Positions 7,533 through 16,000 of a stretch of DNA of 42,015 nt are shown one piece after another. This DNA comes from Erysipelotrichaceae bacterium. GTDB lineage: Bacteria > Bacillota_I > Bacilli_A > Erysipelotrichales > Coprobacillaceae. The notes under the pieces are model-generated. The model was not told the origin of the DNA, searched no databases, and was given only the letters and a program-made list of their open reading frames with translations. The position numbers were made by a program, and so were the translations under genes. The DNA is taken from contig JAJQEL010000058.1 in the NCBI GenBank assembly GCA_021201655.1, forward strand, positions 1-42,015, in the 5' to 3' direction. The number at the start of each line of letters is the position of its first letter. Positions within the stretch are counted from its first letter, which is position 1.

Positions 7533-9116
7533 ATTTAGCTTATTTTGCAGTTCATGAACAAGTTGTAATAGTTGGGGTGGATAGTCAACATAATTGGATA
7601 ATTCTAAGACATCTTTCGCAAATTGAATATATAGTTCATCAGGATTTTGAGGTGTTTGATCCTTTATATTATAAAATTCTTTAACTTTTTCATCACACAT
7701 AAGATAATTATCTTTAATAGGTTGATTTAAAGCTAAACCCTCAATCGTTTTCACACGGCTTAAGGCAACATAAAGTTGACCACAATCATAACAATAAGGA
7801 ATCAAATTAACAGCATCATAAGTTTGTCCTTGGCTTTTATGAATAGTAATGGCATAAGCAAGTTTTAAAGGTAACTGGATAAATTTTCCAACAACAACTT
7901 TCTTTAAATGCTTATTAGAGATACCATCAATAACATCTTCAATTATTTCATAATTTTCGATATCCCATTCATAGGTGTTAATATTAACTATTTTAGAAGT
8001 TTGATCCAATTTCACTTGAACACTATTGTCATTGAGTTTCATAATCGTTCCCATGGAGCCATTTTGATATAAAAAATCTTCAATATCATTCACAATAATC
8101 ATCACTCTGGCATTCACTTTTAGTTCTAATTCATCAACAGTTGTTTTATCTGATGCTTTAACATCTCCTATAACCTGTGAATAATAAATAGTGGACTCCG
8201 AATCGATTTTATCTAATTCCTGTTTGTTTATTTTATTAACTAAAGCATTTCTAGCCGATAAGACGATACCATTAGGAATTTTATCTTTTGATGCATATTC
8301 ATTAAAATAATCAATAGCTGTTGCATCGCCAATACGTATTTTATTTAAATTTTTAATGAATGTATGATCTAATTGACGAATCACTTCTTTTAAGACAATT
8401 GTTTGAAAATGACAATCATGCCAATACTTTGATTCAAAAGCAAAACCTTTATGATAATTTGGATATATCTTTGTTAGAATATCATAATCATGATTGGTTG
8501 TGACTGGAGGCAACTGAAAGAAATCACCAACCACAATGAGTTGTTTAGGTTGTGACATAGATTCGGCTTTTTTTATAACCCTTATTACATAATCAAACAA
8601 ATCAACACGACACATGCTTATTTCATCAATAATGATGATTTCGGCTTCTTTTACGGTTTTTGGTACTTGTATTTTAGAAGTATTAATTTGTGGTTCAGGA
8701 CTTACCTGAAAGACTCTATGAATGGTAACACCACCAATTTGAATTGCAGCAATACCCGTTGGTGCACACACAATCATCTTTTTCTTTTGTTTTTCATTTT
8801 CTTTAATGAATGCTTGTATCACATAAGATTTCCCTGTTCCTGCTTCGCCTGTTAAAAAAACATTTTGTCCACTCATCATCAAATTATAAGCTTCTTGTTG
8901 TTCGTCAGTAAATTTTTGATGTGTATATGTCGGTTTCTTTTGTTTAAAAGGTACTGGTTTTTCTTTTTGTATACCTAAAAATGTTTCTGCTTCTTGTTTT
9001 GTATTAAATTTTTTAAAAATAGCTCCTGGATATTTATTGGTTTGTGCTTGACATTCATCCCAGGTTTCATAAATACCAGGTTTTTTACCAACTTTGACTG
9101 CATAATATTTTCCCAT
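7530..9116 (-). CDS. Pif1-like DNA helicase with N-terminal RNase H1-type (viroplasmin) domain
   Basis: A 528-residue superfamily 1B helicase. Residues 1-50 ('YYAVKVGKKPGIYETWDECQ', then 'YPGAIFKKF') form the small caulimovirus viroplasmin/RNase H1 N-terminal domain, which in RNase H1 binds RNA-DNA hybrids. The helicase follows with Walker A GEAGTGKS (90-97), CAPTGIAA, Walker B IIIIDEISM, the GDFFQLPP motif and C-terminal motifs ITIHKSQGQTYD and YVALSRVKT. Pif1 enzymes unwind 5'-3' and clear G-quadruplexes and R-loops. The fused hybrid-binding domain suggests R-loop work, which is inference. TAGGAG precedes the ATG. The gene follows parB with a terminator between them. Confidence 0.87.
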   Translation of the reverse strand: MGKYYAVKVGKKPGIYETWDECQAQTNKYPGAIFKKFNTKQEAETFLGIQKEKPVPFKQKKPTYTHQKFTDEQQEAYNLMMSGQNVFLTGEAGTGKSYVIQAFIKENEKQKKKMIVCAPTGIAAIQIGGVTIHRVFQVSPEPQINTSKIQVPKTVKEAEIIIIDEISMCRVDLFDYVIRVIKKAESMSQPKQLIVVGDFFQLPPVTTNHDYDILTKIYPNYHKGFAFESKYWHDCHFQTIVLKEVIRQLDHTFIKNLNKIRIGDATAIDYFNEYASKDKIPNGIVLSARNALVNKINKQELDKIDSESTIYYSQVIGDVKASDKTTVDELELKVNARVMIIVNDIEDFLYQNGSMGTIMKLNDNSVQVKLDQTSKIVNINTYEWDIENYEIIEDVIDGISNKHLKKVVVGKFIQLPLKLAYAITIHKSQGQTYDAVNLIPYCYDCGQLYVALSRVKTIEGLALNQPIKDNYLMCDEKVKEFYNIKDQTPQNPDELYIQFAKDVLELSNYVDYPPQLLQLVHELQNKLN

Positions 9117-9126
9117 ATTTTCTCCT

Positions 9127-9155
9127 AAAAAAAGATGAAGTTATTTCTTCATCTT
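9127..9155 (-). terminator. Terminator between the parB-like and pif1-like genes
   Basis: A 9-bp perfect stem (AAGATGAAG / CTTCATCTT) with a 6-base loop is followed on the minus strand by seven T. It overlaps the parB-like stop and ends just before the helicase ribosome binding site. Confidence 0.8.
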
Positions 9156-9908
9156 AATGACATATATAACTTCCTCGTCTGTTTCCTGTGTTTCAAATTG
9201 CACTGTTACACCTGCATGTTGAACCATATCAATAGCTTGATCTAATGTATTCATCGCTATTTTTAAGTTTTGTGAAATACTTTTATTTTTACCTTTTTGT
9301 TTTTTAGGTTCTATTTTTGTTTTTATACGTTTTTCCGTTTGTTCAACATTGAGATGCTTATCCATAATCTCTCGCAGCATTTTATTTTGAGCAGCTGTTG
9401 AATCTAATTTTAATAATGCACGTGCGTGTCTTTCGGTGATATCTCTTCTTCTAACAGCTTCCTGAACAGTTATAGGTAATTGTAATAGTCTTAGCTTATT
9501 CGCAATTGTACTTTGTTTTTTCCCTACTTGCTGGGCTAATTCTTCCTGGGTTATTTGTTGAATATCTAATATATGTTGATAAGCTAAAGCTTCTTCGATT
9601 GGTGAAAGATCTTCTCTTTGAATATTTTCTACAATAGCCGCTGTTGTACTTTGTTTTTCATCATATTCTCTAACAATACAAGGTATTTCTTCTAAATTTG
9701 CTAATTTACATGCTCTAAATCGTCTTTCCCCTACGACTATCTGATAATGATCGTCTATAGGTCTTACAACAATTGGTTGTAATAAACCATTTTGTTCTAT
9801 AGATACAGCCAGTTCCTGTATTTTTTCTTTTTCAAAGTGGGTTCTAGGCTGATGTTCGTTAGCTTCTATTAAGTTAATATCAATAAATTTATAGGCTGGT
9901 TCTTTCAT
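9141..9908 (-). CDS. ParB/Noc-family CTP-dependent DNA-binding protein
   Basis: The 255-residue protein has the ParB N-terminal domain with the CTP-binding GERRFRAC motif (about residues 60-67) and 'NIQREDLSPIEEALAY'. A helix-turn-helix domain follows (about 118-145, 'TQEELAQQVGKKQSTIANKL'), then a short C-terminal dimerisation part after a basic linker. ParB (Spo0J) clamps parS for chromosome segregation; Noc binds its own sites and blocks division over the nucleoid. No parA lies beside it, and in Bacillus-like genomes the copy near rsmG is noc, so Noc is slightly favoured. I saw no parS or Noc site in the window by eye. Confidence 0.85.
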   Translation of the reverse strand: MKEPAYKFIDINLIEANEHQPRTHFEKEKIQELAVSIEQNGLLQPIVVRPIDDHYQIVVGERRFRACKLANLEEIPCIVREYDEKQSTTAAIVENIQREDLSPIEEALAYQHILDIQQITQEELAQQVGKKQSTIANKLRLLQLPITVQEAVRRRDITERHARALLKLDSTAAQNKMLREIMDKHLNVEQTEKRIKTKIEPKKQKGKNKSISQNLKIAMNTLDQAIDMVQHAGVTVQFETQETDEEVIYVIKMKK

Positions 9909-9962
9909 TTTTTCACTTCCTTAAGAATCTTCACTATTATAACATTTTTATAAAGAAAACAA

Positions 9963-9992
9963 AACAAAAAGCTGTAATATGTCTACAGCTTT
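9963..9992 (-). terminator. Terminator of the yibE/F gene
   Basis: A 9-bp stem (AAAGCTGTA / TACAGCTTT) with a 7-base loop is followed on the minus strand by a T-rich tract. It overlaps the yibE/F stop codon. Confidence 0.75.
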
Positions 9993-11149
9993 AATAGATT
10001 TTTAAGTTTTCCATCACTAGTTAGCATATGAGCTACAATTAGTGAAGCCAACGGAACAGTAAAAACAATGCCTAATGTACCTGCAATACTTGTTGCATAT
10101 TCAATAGTAATATAATTAGAAAATAATAACTGTTTAATATCAACATCATAAGAATAAAGAACCAACAAGGAAACAAATGCACCTCCAGTAAATGCAAATA
10201 TCAAAGTATTTGTCATTGTCCCAATCATATCTTTACCTATTTCAATACCAGATTGAAACAATTCTTTACTTGTAATATCAGGTTTATGATGAAAGATTTC
10301 ATATAGTGAAGAAACAATGGACATCCCAACATCCATAATAGCTCCTAATGATGATATGAGTATACCTGCAAATAATATATCAATAACTTTTAAGCCAGTA
10401 GATTGATTAATTAATATCAGACTTTCAGATTCATTACTGCTAAAACCATTAATATGTAAAATTATAGACATAAGATAGAAACATAACGCAGCAAATATGA
10501 CACCTAAAATAGTTGCAGCTATAGCACTATATGTTTTAACAGATTCACCATTAAGCAATAAAAGACTGACAGTTGTTGATAAACCAATAATAATAATTGT
10601 TATAGGAATAGGTGGATAACCTGAAAATACCATTGATAATAATATACCTATAATTACAAACATACTATAAACTAATCCTAAAATCGATCTAATTCCTTTG
10701 CCTCTACCAATCATTGTGATCGCCATACAAAGAATAGCTAGAAAAACAAACATCCCAAAGCCTCTATCATATTGATATACTGTATAATAGGGATCTGTGC
10801 TATCAGGCTCATCAGCTACTACTATTATTTTTGAACCTTGATACACTCTTACATTATGAACAGCTGTTACATAATTTGTGATATTAACAATATTTCCCTT
10901 TGTTTGTCCTTCTAATAGCTCTACTTCTATTATCTGACTTCCCAAATAAATTCCCAACGTTTCATCATATTCAATATCTTCACTCACTATTTCAACAACT
11001 TCACCTTTTACATAGTTTATTGTAGAATTATTGACACGAGAATATTCTTTAACAAGATAAGTGTTAAAAACCCATGCAAATAATATTGATAATAAAGTAA
11101 TAATAATCACTATTTTCTGTTGTTTCAATATTTCTAAAACCTTTTTCAT
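9983..11149 (-). CDS. YibE/F-like multipass membrane protein
   Basis: About 388 residues from ATG 11149, which has GGAGG upstream; an in-frame start at 11188 would add 13 residues and lacks a site. There is one N-terminal membrane segment, then an extracytoplasmic beta domain (about 35-120) and about seven further membrane segments. The conserved family stretch 'LGAIMDVGMSIVSSLYEI' and 'IGTMTNTLIFAFTGG' are present. YibE/F proteins are predicted transporters or permeases of unknown substrate. A terminator separates it from the phosphatase gene upstream, so it probably has its own promoter or depends on read-through. Confidence 0.85.
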   Translation of the reverse strand: MKKVLEILKQQKIVIIITLLSILFAWVFNTYLVKEYSRVNNSTINYVKGEVVEIVSEDIEYDETLGIYLGSQIIEVELLEGQTKGNIVNITNYVTAVHNVRVYQGSKIIVVADEPDSTDPYYTVYQYDRGFGMFVFLAILCMAITMIGRGKGIRSILGLVYSMFVIIGILLSMVFSGYPPIPITIIIIGLSTTVSLLLLNGESVKTYSAIAATILGVIFAALCFYLMSIILHINGFSSNESESLILINQSTGLKVIDILFAGILISSLGAIMDVGMSIVSSLYEIFHHKPDITSKELFQSGIEIGKDMIGTMTNTLIFAFTGGAFVSLLVLYSYDVDIKQLLFSNYITIEYATSIAGTLGIVFTVPLASLIVAHMLTSDGKLKNLLKL

Positions 11150-11168
11150 AAAACCTCCAAAATGAAAT

Positions 11169-11190
11169 AAGTGGTAGTGTCCTACCACTT
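11169..11190 (-). terminator. Terminator of the surface phosphatase gene
   Basis: A 9-bp perfect stem (AAGTGGTAG / CTACCACTT) with loop TGTC is followed on the minus strand by a T-rich stretch. It lies between the phosphatase stop and the yibE/F ribosome binding site. Confidence 0.75.
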
Positions 11191-11214
11191 ACTTCTTTAA
11201 TGATTGCTTATCAA

Positions 11215-13773
11215 TTAATCATTTTCTTTTTTCTTTCTTAAGAATACTATACATCCAGCTGCGGTGAACAATAAGATGGTAGCTGCTAAAGCATTTGTGT
11301 TATCACCTGTTTGCACATTACTTGATGAAGATGTAGTAGATGATGTACTATCATCTGAACTACTTGATGTATCAGTTGTTGTATCATCCGTATCTGCAGT
11401 ATCGCTTGTAGTAGCTTCTGTCAAGCTATCATAAGCTACTTGCAATGCTTTAATAGCACTATTGATTTCTCCTTGAGTTGCTGATATATCACTTAATACT
11501 TCATTAGCAGTGTTTAATGCTGTTATATATGCTTCATATGATTCAGCTGTATAAGTACTTTCTGCATTTATAATTGCTTCTAATTGAGAAATAAGTGTTT
11601 CAAGTTCCTCTCTATCAACTGTTGTCGTTGTTGTAGTTAAACCATCATAAGCTGCTTGTAATGCTGCTAAAGCACTATCGATTTCATCTTGTGTAGCATC
11701 TTCATTACTTAGTACTGTATTAGCTGCGTTTAATGCTATTACAAATGCATTAAAAGATTCAGTTGTATAAGTGTTATCAGCATTTGAAATTGTTTCAACT
11801 GTTAATACTAATTCTTCTAAATCTGTAGTATCAGTCTTATAAATACTAAATTCATCAATTTGTTCCCAAGTTCCACTTGTTTCGTTATAGTTATAAGTTG
11901 TAATTTTAAATTCAGTATCACTAACTTCCACATTAGAAATTGAACGTTCATAAGATTGATCCATAACAGCCGCATAATAAGTATCTACATTAGTTTTAAT
12001 ATCATAATACTTACTACCACTAGCAGAGTTAGCTGTTACATATAATGTTCCCGCTGGATTTGTTACACTAGATAATTCTGTTGTATCTGTTACAACTTCA
12101 TCACCATACATGATATTACTACGCACATAAACATGATCGTGACCCATCAAAACAACATCAATATTCAACTCATCAAATACTGGAATATATTCACTTCTTC
12201 TTTGTAAGATATCACTATCAACCGCATGAGATGCAACTGAATAAATAGAATGGTGGAATACTACAACTGTCCAAGTTACATCAGGATTAGCTGCAATAGC
12301 TTCTTCCATAAATGTTTTATGTTCTGCTGTACTCATATTATTTGAGTTTAAATCCATAAATAATGTATTGTTATAGACATACCAATAATCACTGCCAGCG
12401 GCTGTACTACCATATGAAGTAACATTTGGTAAATTAAAATGTTGACTATACGAACTAGAACTTGTATCATGGTTTCCAACTGTTGTCGCTTGTGCTACAC
12501 TTGTTAATTGTGAATTTTCTAAATAACCATCATATTGTGTTTCACTATTAACTGTATTGACTTGATCTCCAGCCGATAAGATAAAGCTTGGATTAAACTT
12601 ATTAACACTAGCTAACAATGTTGCTGCCCAACCTTCTGTATCAGTATCTGTACTACCAGCACCAATTTGCGGGTCACCTGCTAATATAAAATTATATGAA
12701 CCATCAAAATCATCTGTTTCAAAACTATAGATTTGGCTTACAGTATCTTCATTAATTAAACGATATGCATATTTTGTGTTTTCTTCTAAATCAGAAATAG
12801 TTGCCTGGAAATAATAATAACCACTATTATTAGAAACTTGTGCATCTACATCAATAGTTGTATATCCACTTTCAGGGAATGCTCCACTCACTAATTGGGC
12901 ATATTTACAAACCTGTAATTGACCAGTTTCACTACTATCAGCATACCATGTAATATTTCTTTCTGTTTCATCAGATCCAACTGTTAAATTTACTGATTTT
13001 TGTGTAATTGTTGTATCAGTATCATCTGATGTCTCAACCTCTTCGTTAAAATCGACTTCTAATGAAGTAAATTCAAAATAAATATCAGAGCTGCTTGATC
13101 GACCTTGATGAATTTCTACGGCAATAATGTTATCACCTTCAACAATAAGATCTTTAATATCATCATAAGTTAAGCTAATGTCACCTGTTTTAGGTGTTCC
13201 TGCATTTGATCCTCCATATTCCATATTTGATGTAATACCATCTGCATCAAATGATGCAATCTTTGTACCATTTAAATAAACAATAGCAGCATCATCATAA
13301 ACTAAAGAACCTGTGATAGACGTTATAGTAGATAAATCATAACTTGCTAAAACTGAACTATTAATAGTTGTTCTAAAGAAATAGGCTTCAATATCTGTTG
13401 TTGTACCTTCATAATACTGAGTTAATAAAGTATAAGAATCATATCCTCCTCCAAGTGATGCAACAGCACCATTTTTAGCACCAAATGCTCCAGTTGCCTT
13501 GCTCCATGATGAATCATCATAACCTAATTTTGCCCATGCTTGAGCATCATAATCTTCTGACGAAGAATCGCCTGCTGGATCTGTTTCGCCATCGTAATAA
13601 GACCAAACTGTTGATGAATCAATCAAAGTCAAAGATTCTGTCGTTTCAGATGTTTCTGCATAAACTGTGCTTACTTTATTTAATTGAGTTGTTACACAAC
13701 CAGCACCTAATGCTAAAGACAACCCAACTGCTGAAGCTTTCAAAATCAATTTCTTCAAACTGTCTTTTTTCAT
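11215..13773 (-). CDS. Cell-surface purple acid phosphatase-like metallophosphoesterase with FIVAR repeats
   Basis: An 852-residue secreted protein. It has a signal peptide (about 1-38), a beta-rich galactose-binding-like domain (about 45-245), and a Fn3-like purple acid phosphatase N-domain (about 260-355). The metallophosphatase core follows, with AGDPQ, SAGDQ, GNHD, VVFHHS and GHDHVY as metal ligands. Two FIVAR-type helical repeats ('ALNAANTVLS', 'ALNTANEVLS'), a Ser/Thr/Asp linker and the C-terminal sequence VQTGD + hydrophobic stretch + RKKK complete it. The last part resembles an LPXTG-type anchor with a changed motif, shared with two other proteins here. The likely role is phosphate release from host or dietary phosphoesters at the cell surface. 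AAGGAGG precedes the ATG; TTGAGG-N17-TAATAT lies upstream. Confidence 0.87.
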   Translation of the reverse strand: MKKDSLKKLILKASAVGLSLALGAGCVTTQLNKVSTVYAETSETTESLTLIDSSTVWSYYDGETDPAGDSSSEDYDAQAWAKLGYDDSSWSKATGAFGAKNGAVASLGGGYDSYTLLTQYYEGTTTDIEAYFFRTTINSSVLASYDLSTITSITGSLVYDDAAIVYLNGTKIASFDADGITSNMEYGGSNAGTPKTGDISLTYDDIKDLIVEGDNIIAVEIHQGRSSSSDIYFEFTSLEVDFNEEVETSDDTDTTITQKSVNLTVGSDETERNITWYADSSETGQLQVCKYAQLVSGAFPESGYTTIDVDAQVSNNSGYYYFQATISDLEENTKYAYRLINEDTVSQIYSFETDDFDGSYNFILAGDPQIGAGSTDTDTEGWAATLLASVNKFNPSFILSAGDQVNTVNSETQYDGYLENSQLTSVAQATTVGNHDTSSSSYSQHFNLPNVTSYGSTAAGSDYWYVYNNTLFMDLNSNNMSTAEHKTFMEEAIAANPDVTWTVVVFHHSIYSVASHAVDSDILQRRSEYIPVFDELNIDVVLMGHDHVYVRSNIMYGDEVVTDTTELSSVTNPAGTLYVTANSASGSKYYDIKTNVDTYYAAVMDQSYERSISNVEVSDTEFKITTYNYNETSGTWEQIDEFSIYKTDTTDLEELVLTVETISNADNTYTTESFNAFVIALNAANTVLSNEDATQDEIDSALAALQAAYDGLTTTTTTVDREELETLISQLEAIINAESTYTAESYEAYITALNTANEVLSDISATQGEINSAIKALQVAYDSLTEATTSDTADTDDTTTDTSSSSDDSTSSTTSSSSNVQTGDNTNALAATILLFTAAGCIVFLRKKKEND

Positions 13774-13916
13774 TTTACCTCTTCCTCCTTATAGGTCGAG
13801 ATAATATTACCATTCACAAATAATGCCCTCAATAGGCTTTACAAACACTTAAATAATCTTATTAAAGATGTTATATTTCTTAAGCATTATTTCTCTAAAT
13901 CTTTATTTTTTCCTAA

Positions 13917-13946
13917 CAAAAAGAAGTATTATAAATATAATACTTC
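13917..13946 (-). terminator. Terminator of the ATPase-TOPRIM module
   Basis: A 10-bp perfect stem (GAAGTATTAT / ATAATACTTC) with a 4-base loop is followed by five T on the minus strand. The hairpin is almost identical to the one behind the NERD gene at 15975-16000. Confidence 0.8.
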
Positions 13947-13947
13947 C
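13923..13947. repeat. 25-bp direct repeat, left copy (flanks ATPase-TOPRIM module)
   Basis: Matches 15976-16000 in 24 of 25 positions and in the same orientation. Each copy is itself a terminator hairpin. Together they bracket the ATPase-TOPRIM genes exactly. Confidence 0.75.
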
Positions 13948-13961
13948 ATAAATTCTAGAAA

Positions 13962-14462
13962 CTAACAATATACATATAATTTCAAACAATTATTAGTTAT
14001 ATATAAATCATTAAATAATTGATGCCCTATATAATCTTCTAAAATATCAATTTTAAAATAATCCAACAAAAATTCTGTAAATCCACTTAAAATCATAACA
14101 TGATTATTAGGTATAATATATAATTTTTCTTGATATTCAAAAATTGTCATTGGCGTTACCAATTCATTATATAGACTCTTAGATAACAAACAATTGTTAA
14201 ACAAGCACATTATTGTGGTTATAAATTTTTGAATAATGAAATACCATTGTTCTTTGTTAATATATCTTAAGTCAGTTAACATACAATTATCAGACACATA
14301 TTTTTTATAAAGTGCACTGTCTTCAATAGGATAAAAACACAAATCTTTTTCATAGCATAATTCATAACATGAAAAATGTTTAATTGATTCAATCATTGGA
14401 TAACTGATATACAGTTTTCCGTTTTCGGTTTCATTATCAAATACACTAAGCATATCTTTCAT
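13962..14462 (-). CDS. C-terminal part of split RloB/AbiL-like TOPRIM protein
   Basis: This 166-residue frame continues the protein begun by the preceding gene. It opens with 'MLSVFDNETENGKLYISYPM', the segment that in intact TOPRIM partners of RloA/AbiL-type ATPases follows the DYDGH motif in the same chain. Its ATG overlaps the previous stop as TAATG, so it could be translated by re-initiation. Alternatively a one-base slip at the A5 run (minus strand, 14476-14480) would give one chain of about 280 residues. Its C-terminus runs to a terminator. On its own it has no recognisable catalytic motif. Very AT-rich DNA fits an acquired module. Confidence 0.65.
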   Translation of the reverse strand: MKDMLSVFDNETENGKLYISYPMIESIKHFSCYELCYEKDLCFYPIEDSALYKKYVSDNCMLTDLRYINKEQWYFIIQKFITTIMCLFNNCLLSKSLYNELVTPMTIFEYQEKLYIIPNNHVMILSGFTEFLLDYFKIDILEDYIGHQLFNDLYITNNCLKLYVYC

Positions 14463-14812
14463 TATTTCATTATGATTTTTACCTTTGGCAAATCAATATG
14501 ACCATCATAGTCAAAAAACAAATATACTTCTGAATAATCATCACGATTTAGATTTCTAAAATCTTGTGAATTGAATTTATCAATTCTTCTGTTATCTTGA
14601 TGAATGCTTTTTTCTTTAATTATTTCAATAATATTTGTATAACTATTATCATATTCCATTTGCTTAGATAACGCATATATACTTGTGCCATTAGGTAATA
14701 TTATAAATTCAATTTTTGTTTTTGTAAAAAATGTTTTTTGTATGTTCTGAATAAGCATAGGTTCTGTTCGTGTTCCTTCAACTATAAAAGCTATTTTTGT
14801 ATTTTCACTCAT
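14462..14812 (-). CDS. N-terminal part of split RloB/AbiL-like TOPRIM protein
   Basis: About 116 residues from ATG 14812, which overlaps the end of the ATPase gene (ATGAGTGA shared). 'IAFIVEGTRTEPMLI' is the TOPRIM glutamate motif and 'VYLFFDYDGH' the acidic DxD-like motif, so the whole predicted metal site lies in this fragment. After DYDGHIDLPKVK the frame shifts relative to the expected chain, reads IIMK and stops. TOPRIM partners of overcoming-lysogenisation-defect, RloAB, AbiL and PARIS systems act as nucleases or toxins released by the ATPase. The assignment here rests on motif and gene order. Confidence 0.65.
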   Translation of the reverse strand: MSENTKIAFIVEGTRTEPMLIQNIQKTFFTKTKIEFIILPNGTSIYALSKQMEYDNSYTNIIEIIKEKSIHQDNRRIDKFNSQDFRNLNRDDYSEVYLFFDYDGHIDLPKVKIIMK

Positions 14813-15902
14813 CAAAAGCACCTGCCTTATACATCTTTTGAAGATTATGAGCTTTTCTTAATTCTTTACTTGTCAAATTACTCATAGATTTGATACCCTC
14901 ATTTTGCATAATAAACAAACAATCTGGTCTAAACAAATCATTATTCATTAAATTAGTATTATGTGAAGTGAATATAATTTGTGTATTTTCTTTTTTGAGT
15001 ATTTTTTTTACAACTTCATTTGCAAGTTCAAAATGATAGTATGCGTCAAATTCATCCATATATATAAAAGAGACATTATCGCTTGAAATAGACCAATAAT
15101 AAAATAAAGCTAATGCACGTGTACCAGTCGAAGCAACTGAGTTAAATTGAGCTTCTCCATTCTGATATTTTACAAAAATTTTATTTTTTCCATCAATCTT
15201 ACGTGAAATCAAATGATAATTGATATCAATACTATGAAGAAATTCTTCGAAATCTTGTAAACAACCTTTTCTAACAATAGCATCTTCTACTCTATCGTTA
15301 CCTGTCATATACCCAAAATATCTATTAACTTCTAAAGAATAAAACAACAACATATTATTTACAAAATCAATAAATTTTTTAAATACATTATTTACTGTAT
15401 TTTCTTTTAAAACTGAATTATTATTAATATATTTTATAAACGATAATGTATTGTTTTTAAGCTGAATATTAAGATTTTCTGTTCCTTCTAATAAGCAAAA
15501 CCCTTTTTTATTACCATGATTATATTGTATAACAATATGGTCATTAATTTTTAATGTTTCGTAAAACAATTCTTTAGCGCTTATCTTAGTATAAGCATAT
15601 TCAACTGTATCTTTGTTGAATTGAAAAGTATAATCAAATTCAATATTCTCATCGTTATAATCCAGATTTTTATATGGTTCAACCGTAGAAAGAGTATTTG
15701 TATTATCAGTAAGATTACTAACAATATCAAATATTGCAAGTCCTAAATTTGATTTACCAGATGCATTTTTACCAAATATAACACCATTTTTGACTATACC
15801 ATCTTGAATAAGATAAGTATTATATTCGTAACCTTTAGTGTCAGATAAATCCAAAATCATATCCTTGAAATTTTTAAAATTTTTAACTTCAAATCTTTTT
15901 AA
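14805..15902 (-). CDS. AAA ATPase of the RloA/AbiL type (probable anti-phage sensor)
   Basis: About 365 residues from ATG 15902, six bases after GAGGTG; upstream in-frame starts have no site. This is an ABC/SMC-like AAA_15/AAA_21 ATPase. It opens 'RFEVKNFKNF', has Walker A FGKNASGKSN, a signature-like region 'SVASTGTRALALFYYW', Walker B FIYMDEFDAYYH and the H-loop FTSHNTNLM. It ends 'RKAHNLQKMYKAGAFDE', typical of RloA/AbiL-type proteins. The TOPRIM gene starts inside its last codons, so the two are translationally coupled. Such pairs are known defence systems; the exact type cannot be fixed without a profile search. Confidence 0.8.
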   Translation of the reverse strand, partial: LKRFEVKNFKNFKDMILDLSDTKGYEYNTYLIQDGIVKNGVIFGKNASGKSNLGLAIFDIVSNLTDNTNTLSTVEPYKNLDYNDENIEFDYTFQFNKDTVEYAYTKISAKELFYETLKINDHIVIQYNHGNKKGFCLLEGTENLNIQLKNNTLSFIKYINNNSVLKENTVNNVFKKFIDFVNNMLLFYSLEVNRYFGYMTGNDRVEDAIVRKGCLQDFEEFLHSIDINYHLISRKIDGKNKIFVKYQNGEAQFNSVASTGTRALALFYYWSISSDNVSFIYMDEFDAYYHFELANEVVKKILKKENTQIIFTSHNTNLMNNDLFRPDCLFIMQNEGIKSMSNLTSKELRKAHNLQKMYKAGAFDE

Positions 15903-15964
15903 CATGATCATCACCTCGCATTTAATCATAATACAATTATGTTCATTTTTCAATATTTGCCGTA

Positions 15965-16000
15965 GAAAAAATACGGAAGTATTATAAATCTAATACTTCC
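15965..16000 (-). terminator. Terminator of the DeoR-GRE-FSA-NERD operon
   Basis: A 10-bp perfect stem (GGAAGTATTA / TAATACTTCC) with a 6-base loop, followed on the minus strand by GTATTTTTTC. It overlaps the NERD stop codon. Confidence 0.8.
15976..16000. repeat. 25-bp direct repeat, right copy (flanks ATPase-TOPRIM module)
   Basis: Differs from 13923-13947 at one base only and lies in the same orientation. It is the terminator behind the NERD gene. The pair suggests the 2-kb module came in next to, or through, a terminator. Confidence 0.75.
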
